This document shows, piece after piece, positions 62,399-64,000 of a stretch of DNA of 64,000 bases. How positions within the stretch are numbered: position 1 is the stretch's first letter; each line of letters starts with the position of its first letter. The stretch is from Roridomyces roridus. Lineage: Eukaryota > Basidiomycota > Agaricomycetes > Agaricales > Mycenaceae. The position numbers and the translations under genes are program-made. Under the pieces are notes generated by a model. The model was given only the letters and a program-made list of their open reading frames with translations. It did no database searches and was not told the DNA's origin. The DNA lies in NCBI GenBank assembly GCA_029378245.1, contig JARKIF010000007.1, positions 62,001 to 126,000 on the forward strand. The letters are read 5' to 3'.

Positions 62399-64000
62399 AT
62401 GTCTAACCTACCCCCTAATCAACCCAACCAACCTCCCAACACGGATCAACGCATACGCATTCAAGACAACCGGCTTTCTGAGGACTCCGCGGCAATTGAC
62501 AATAGACGTAGACGCCAGTCTACTATATTCGCTCAAATTCCGTTGATCGTTCGTCCTTCGATACAAAACCCGGTTCCACCGATCCTACAAACCCCCCCTG
62601 CTACGACGGGTCAGTTCTCGATCCCGCCGTATGGTCCTTACCGAGATCGGTTCGTTCCGTCTCCCGGTTCAAATTGGGACCCAAACTTACCTCCTTTGCC
62701 TAATTCCCCGTCTCGTTCCGCCGGTGGTTTGGCCCGGAATACTCCGGCTCAAAACCAATCCACTGCACAGCGCTATACCATCCCCATGAATTTCCCGATT
62801 TCACCGTCCGTTCCCCGGTTCCAACACCGCGAACCGACTTCGGCTTCAATTCGGGAAGTGCGCGCGGAAGAGCATATCGCGGATTTGTCTCGACAATTGG
62901 CTGAGTCACGCCTTCACGATGATGAATCTGACGATGGAATTCCTCTAGTTCTACCCCGTCCTAACTTCGAACCTATGGGCACTATTCCGGAGAACTCTCG
63001 CTTCGATGACTGGTTTAACAACCGGCGCAACTATACCACCGACGAACGCTATCTTGCTGGGCTTCAACACTTTGAAGCCTTACACCCTTGGGAGTCCATT
63101 CAGGTACTCCGGTCAGACGATGGAATGTCTAACCGGGAGTATGGACGCCGTCCCACGCAAGTTCGTTTCGGTGCTTATCGCGCCTCCGGCGTAGGAATGC
63201 GTCCGGAGCCAGCTCCAGCAGGTACTCAAGCTCGTCCCGGTGATTCGGATGACGAAACGGATCCGCTCAGCCATAGTTCCTCCGTCCATCAGGGCGGTCC
63301 TCCGGGACCACCAGGTGGATATGGAGGAGGTGGCCCTCCTGGTGGTGGCCCTCCGGGGCCCCCCGGAGGTGGATTTCCAGGTGGCGGGCCTCCGGGCCCT
63401 CCATATGGCGGTGGTGGTGGAGGCGGCAATCCCGGTGGTGGACCCCCTGGTGGATATCCAGGTGGAGGAAACCCCGGTGGAGGAGGGGGCGGAGGCGGGC
63501 CTCCTGGGGGATTTCCCGGGGGATTTTTTCCTCCTGGCGGTCCTCCCCAACCTGCGCCTGGCACTGATCCGTACATGGCTTACATGATGTATGAGACCGC
63601 CCAGGCGTTTAGGGACGCCGCTACGCAATTCAGAAACCCACCTGCTCAGAGGTCGGGACGGTCAAACCTTCGGAATCCGGACCCATTCGATGGAGAAGAT
63701 CCTTCAAAGCTGCGTATATTCTACACGCAGTGTTCTCTTCGTTTTGGAGAACAACCACAGGACTTCGTCACGGACTCGAGCAAGATTATCTTCGTGATCT
63801 CATACCTCAAAGGTCGCACGCTCTTGCACTTCACTCCGGTGATCGAGTCCCAGACACCTCCGGAATGGGACGACAATTGGGCTGCTTTCTCGCAGGAACT
63901 CTTCAACTGCTTCGGTCCGGTCGATCCGGTCGGAGACGCCCAGGAAGAGGTCCTCGATCTCCACATGGCCAACAACGAGACCATTATCGACTTCCATCTC
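62399..64000 (+). CDS. Ty3/gypsy gag polyprotein, N-terminal part (runs off the window)
   Basis: An open frame of 534 codons starts MSNLPPNQPNQPP at 62399, 27 bases after the LTR, and has no stop before the window end. Residues about 300-400 are a collagen-like Gly/Pro-rich segment (PPGGYGGGGPPGGGPPGP pattern). After it comes a retrotransposon Gag domain with RNPDPFDGEDPSKLRIFYTQ, FVISYLKGRTLLHF and WAAFSQELFNCFGPVDP. The Gly-rich insertion before the Gag domain may act in particle assembly. Protease, RT and integrase would follow outside the window. Confidence 0.9.
   Translation, partial: MSNLPPNQPNQPPNTDQRIRIQDNRLSEDSAAIDNRRRRQSTIFAQIPLIVRPSIQNPVPPILQTPPATTGQFSIPPYGPYRDRFVPSPGSNWDPNLPPLPNSPSRSAGGLARNTPAQNQSTAQRYTIPMNFPISPSVPRFQHREPTSASIREVRAEEHIADLSRQLAESRLHDDESDDGIPLVLPRPNFEPMGTIPENSRFDDWFNNRRNYTTDERYLAGLQHFEALHPWESIQVLRSDDGMSNREYGRRPTQVRFGAYRASGVGMRPEPAPAGTQARPGDSDDETDPLSHSSSVHQGGPPGPPGGYGGGGPPGGGPPGPPGGGFPGGGPPGPPYGGGGGGGNPGGGPPGGYPGGGNPGGGGGGGGPPGGFPGGFFPPGGPPQPAPGTDPYMAYMMYETAQAFRDAATQFRNPPAQRSGRSNLRNPDPFDGEDPSKLRIFYTQCSLRFGEQPQDFVTDSSKIIFVISYLKGRTLLHFTPVIESQTPPEWDDNWAAFSQELFNCFGPVDPVGDAQEEVLDLHMANNETIIDFHL

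Noticed and set aside
63289..63576. Minus-strand Gly/Pro-rich ORF of 95 residues
   Set aside because: It is the antisense shadow of the Gly/Pro-rich codons of the gypsy gag frame.

Overview
The window looks like nuclear DNA of a mushroom-forming basidiomycete (Agaricomycetes). The reasons are genes split by many short introns of about 45-60 bp, two genes of the seven-helix DUF6534 membrane family, a NACHT NTPase of the fungal NLR type, a secreted plant-type (superfamily) heme peroxidase, an expansin-like GPI protein, and a large load of Ty1/copia, Ty3/gypsy and short terminal-inverted-repeat elements. Family names come from motif recognition only; no database search was possible.

Layout. 1-3.3 kb: palindromic repeats, a long inverted repeat and the decayed 3' part of a NACHT gene. 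3.4-8.6 kb: an intact, very young copia element (LTRs, PBS, one 1490-codon gag-pol frame, PPT, 5-bp target duplication). 9.5-16.7 kb: a gene island with a BTB protein (-), an internally shortened acyl-CoA oxidase (-), a DUF6534 protein (+) and a Pho85-type cyclin (-). 17.5-24.8 kb: duplication debris, namely 3' ends of both DUF6534 genes, a 442-bp TIR element at a dateable site, and a tandem duplication of a single-pass membrane-protein gene whose first copy is decaying. 24.9-27.4 kb: a GT2 processive glycosyltransferase (-). 29.2-31.9 kb: a NACHT NTPase gene (+), paralogue of the relic at the left end. 32.5 kb: a tRNA-Ala(UGC) gene with intron. 33.1-35.4 kb: a nest of inverted-repeat elements inserted directly behind the stop codon of a cysteine/histidine-rich gene (35.4-38.8 kb, -). 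39-41.4 kb: repeats. 41.9-48.2 kb: expansin-like protein (+), second DUF6534 gene (-) and a divergent F-box/LRR gene (+). 51.3-53 kb: heme peroxidase (-). 53-57.2 kb: an array of short repeats carrying a tRNA T-arm-like hairpin. 57.2-64 kb: nested retroelements, a copia element (-) split by an 1147-bp insertion with an 8-bp target duplication and cut at its 5' side by a gypsy element whose LTR and gag run off the window.

There is no sign of an operon or gene cluster with a common pathway: the host genes are single transcription units separated by repeats. Points most worth a second look are the T-arm repeat family (about 19 copies), the two-repeat N-terminus of the NACHT protein, two related 361-363 bp elements with ACCCG-rich arms, the nested element at the zinc-finger gene's stop codon, and several genes caught in early decay (membrane protein copy A, acyl-CoA oxidase, peroxidase).
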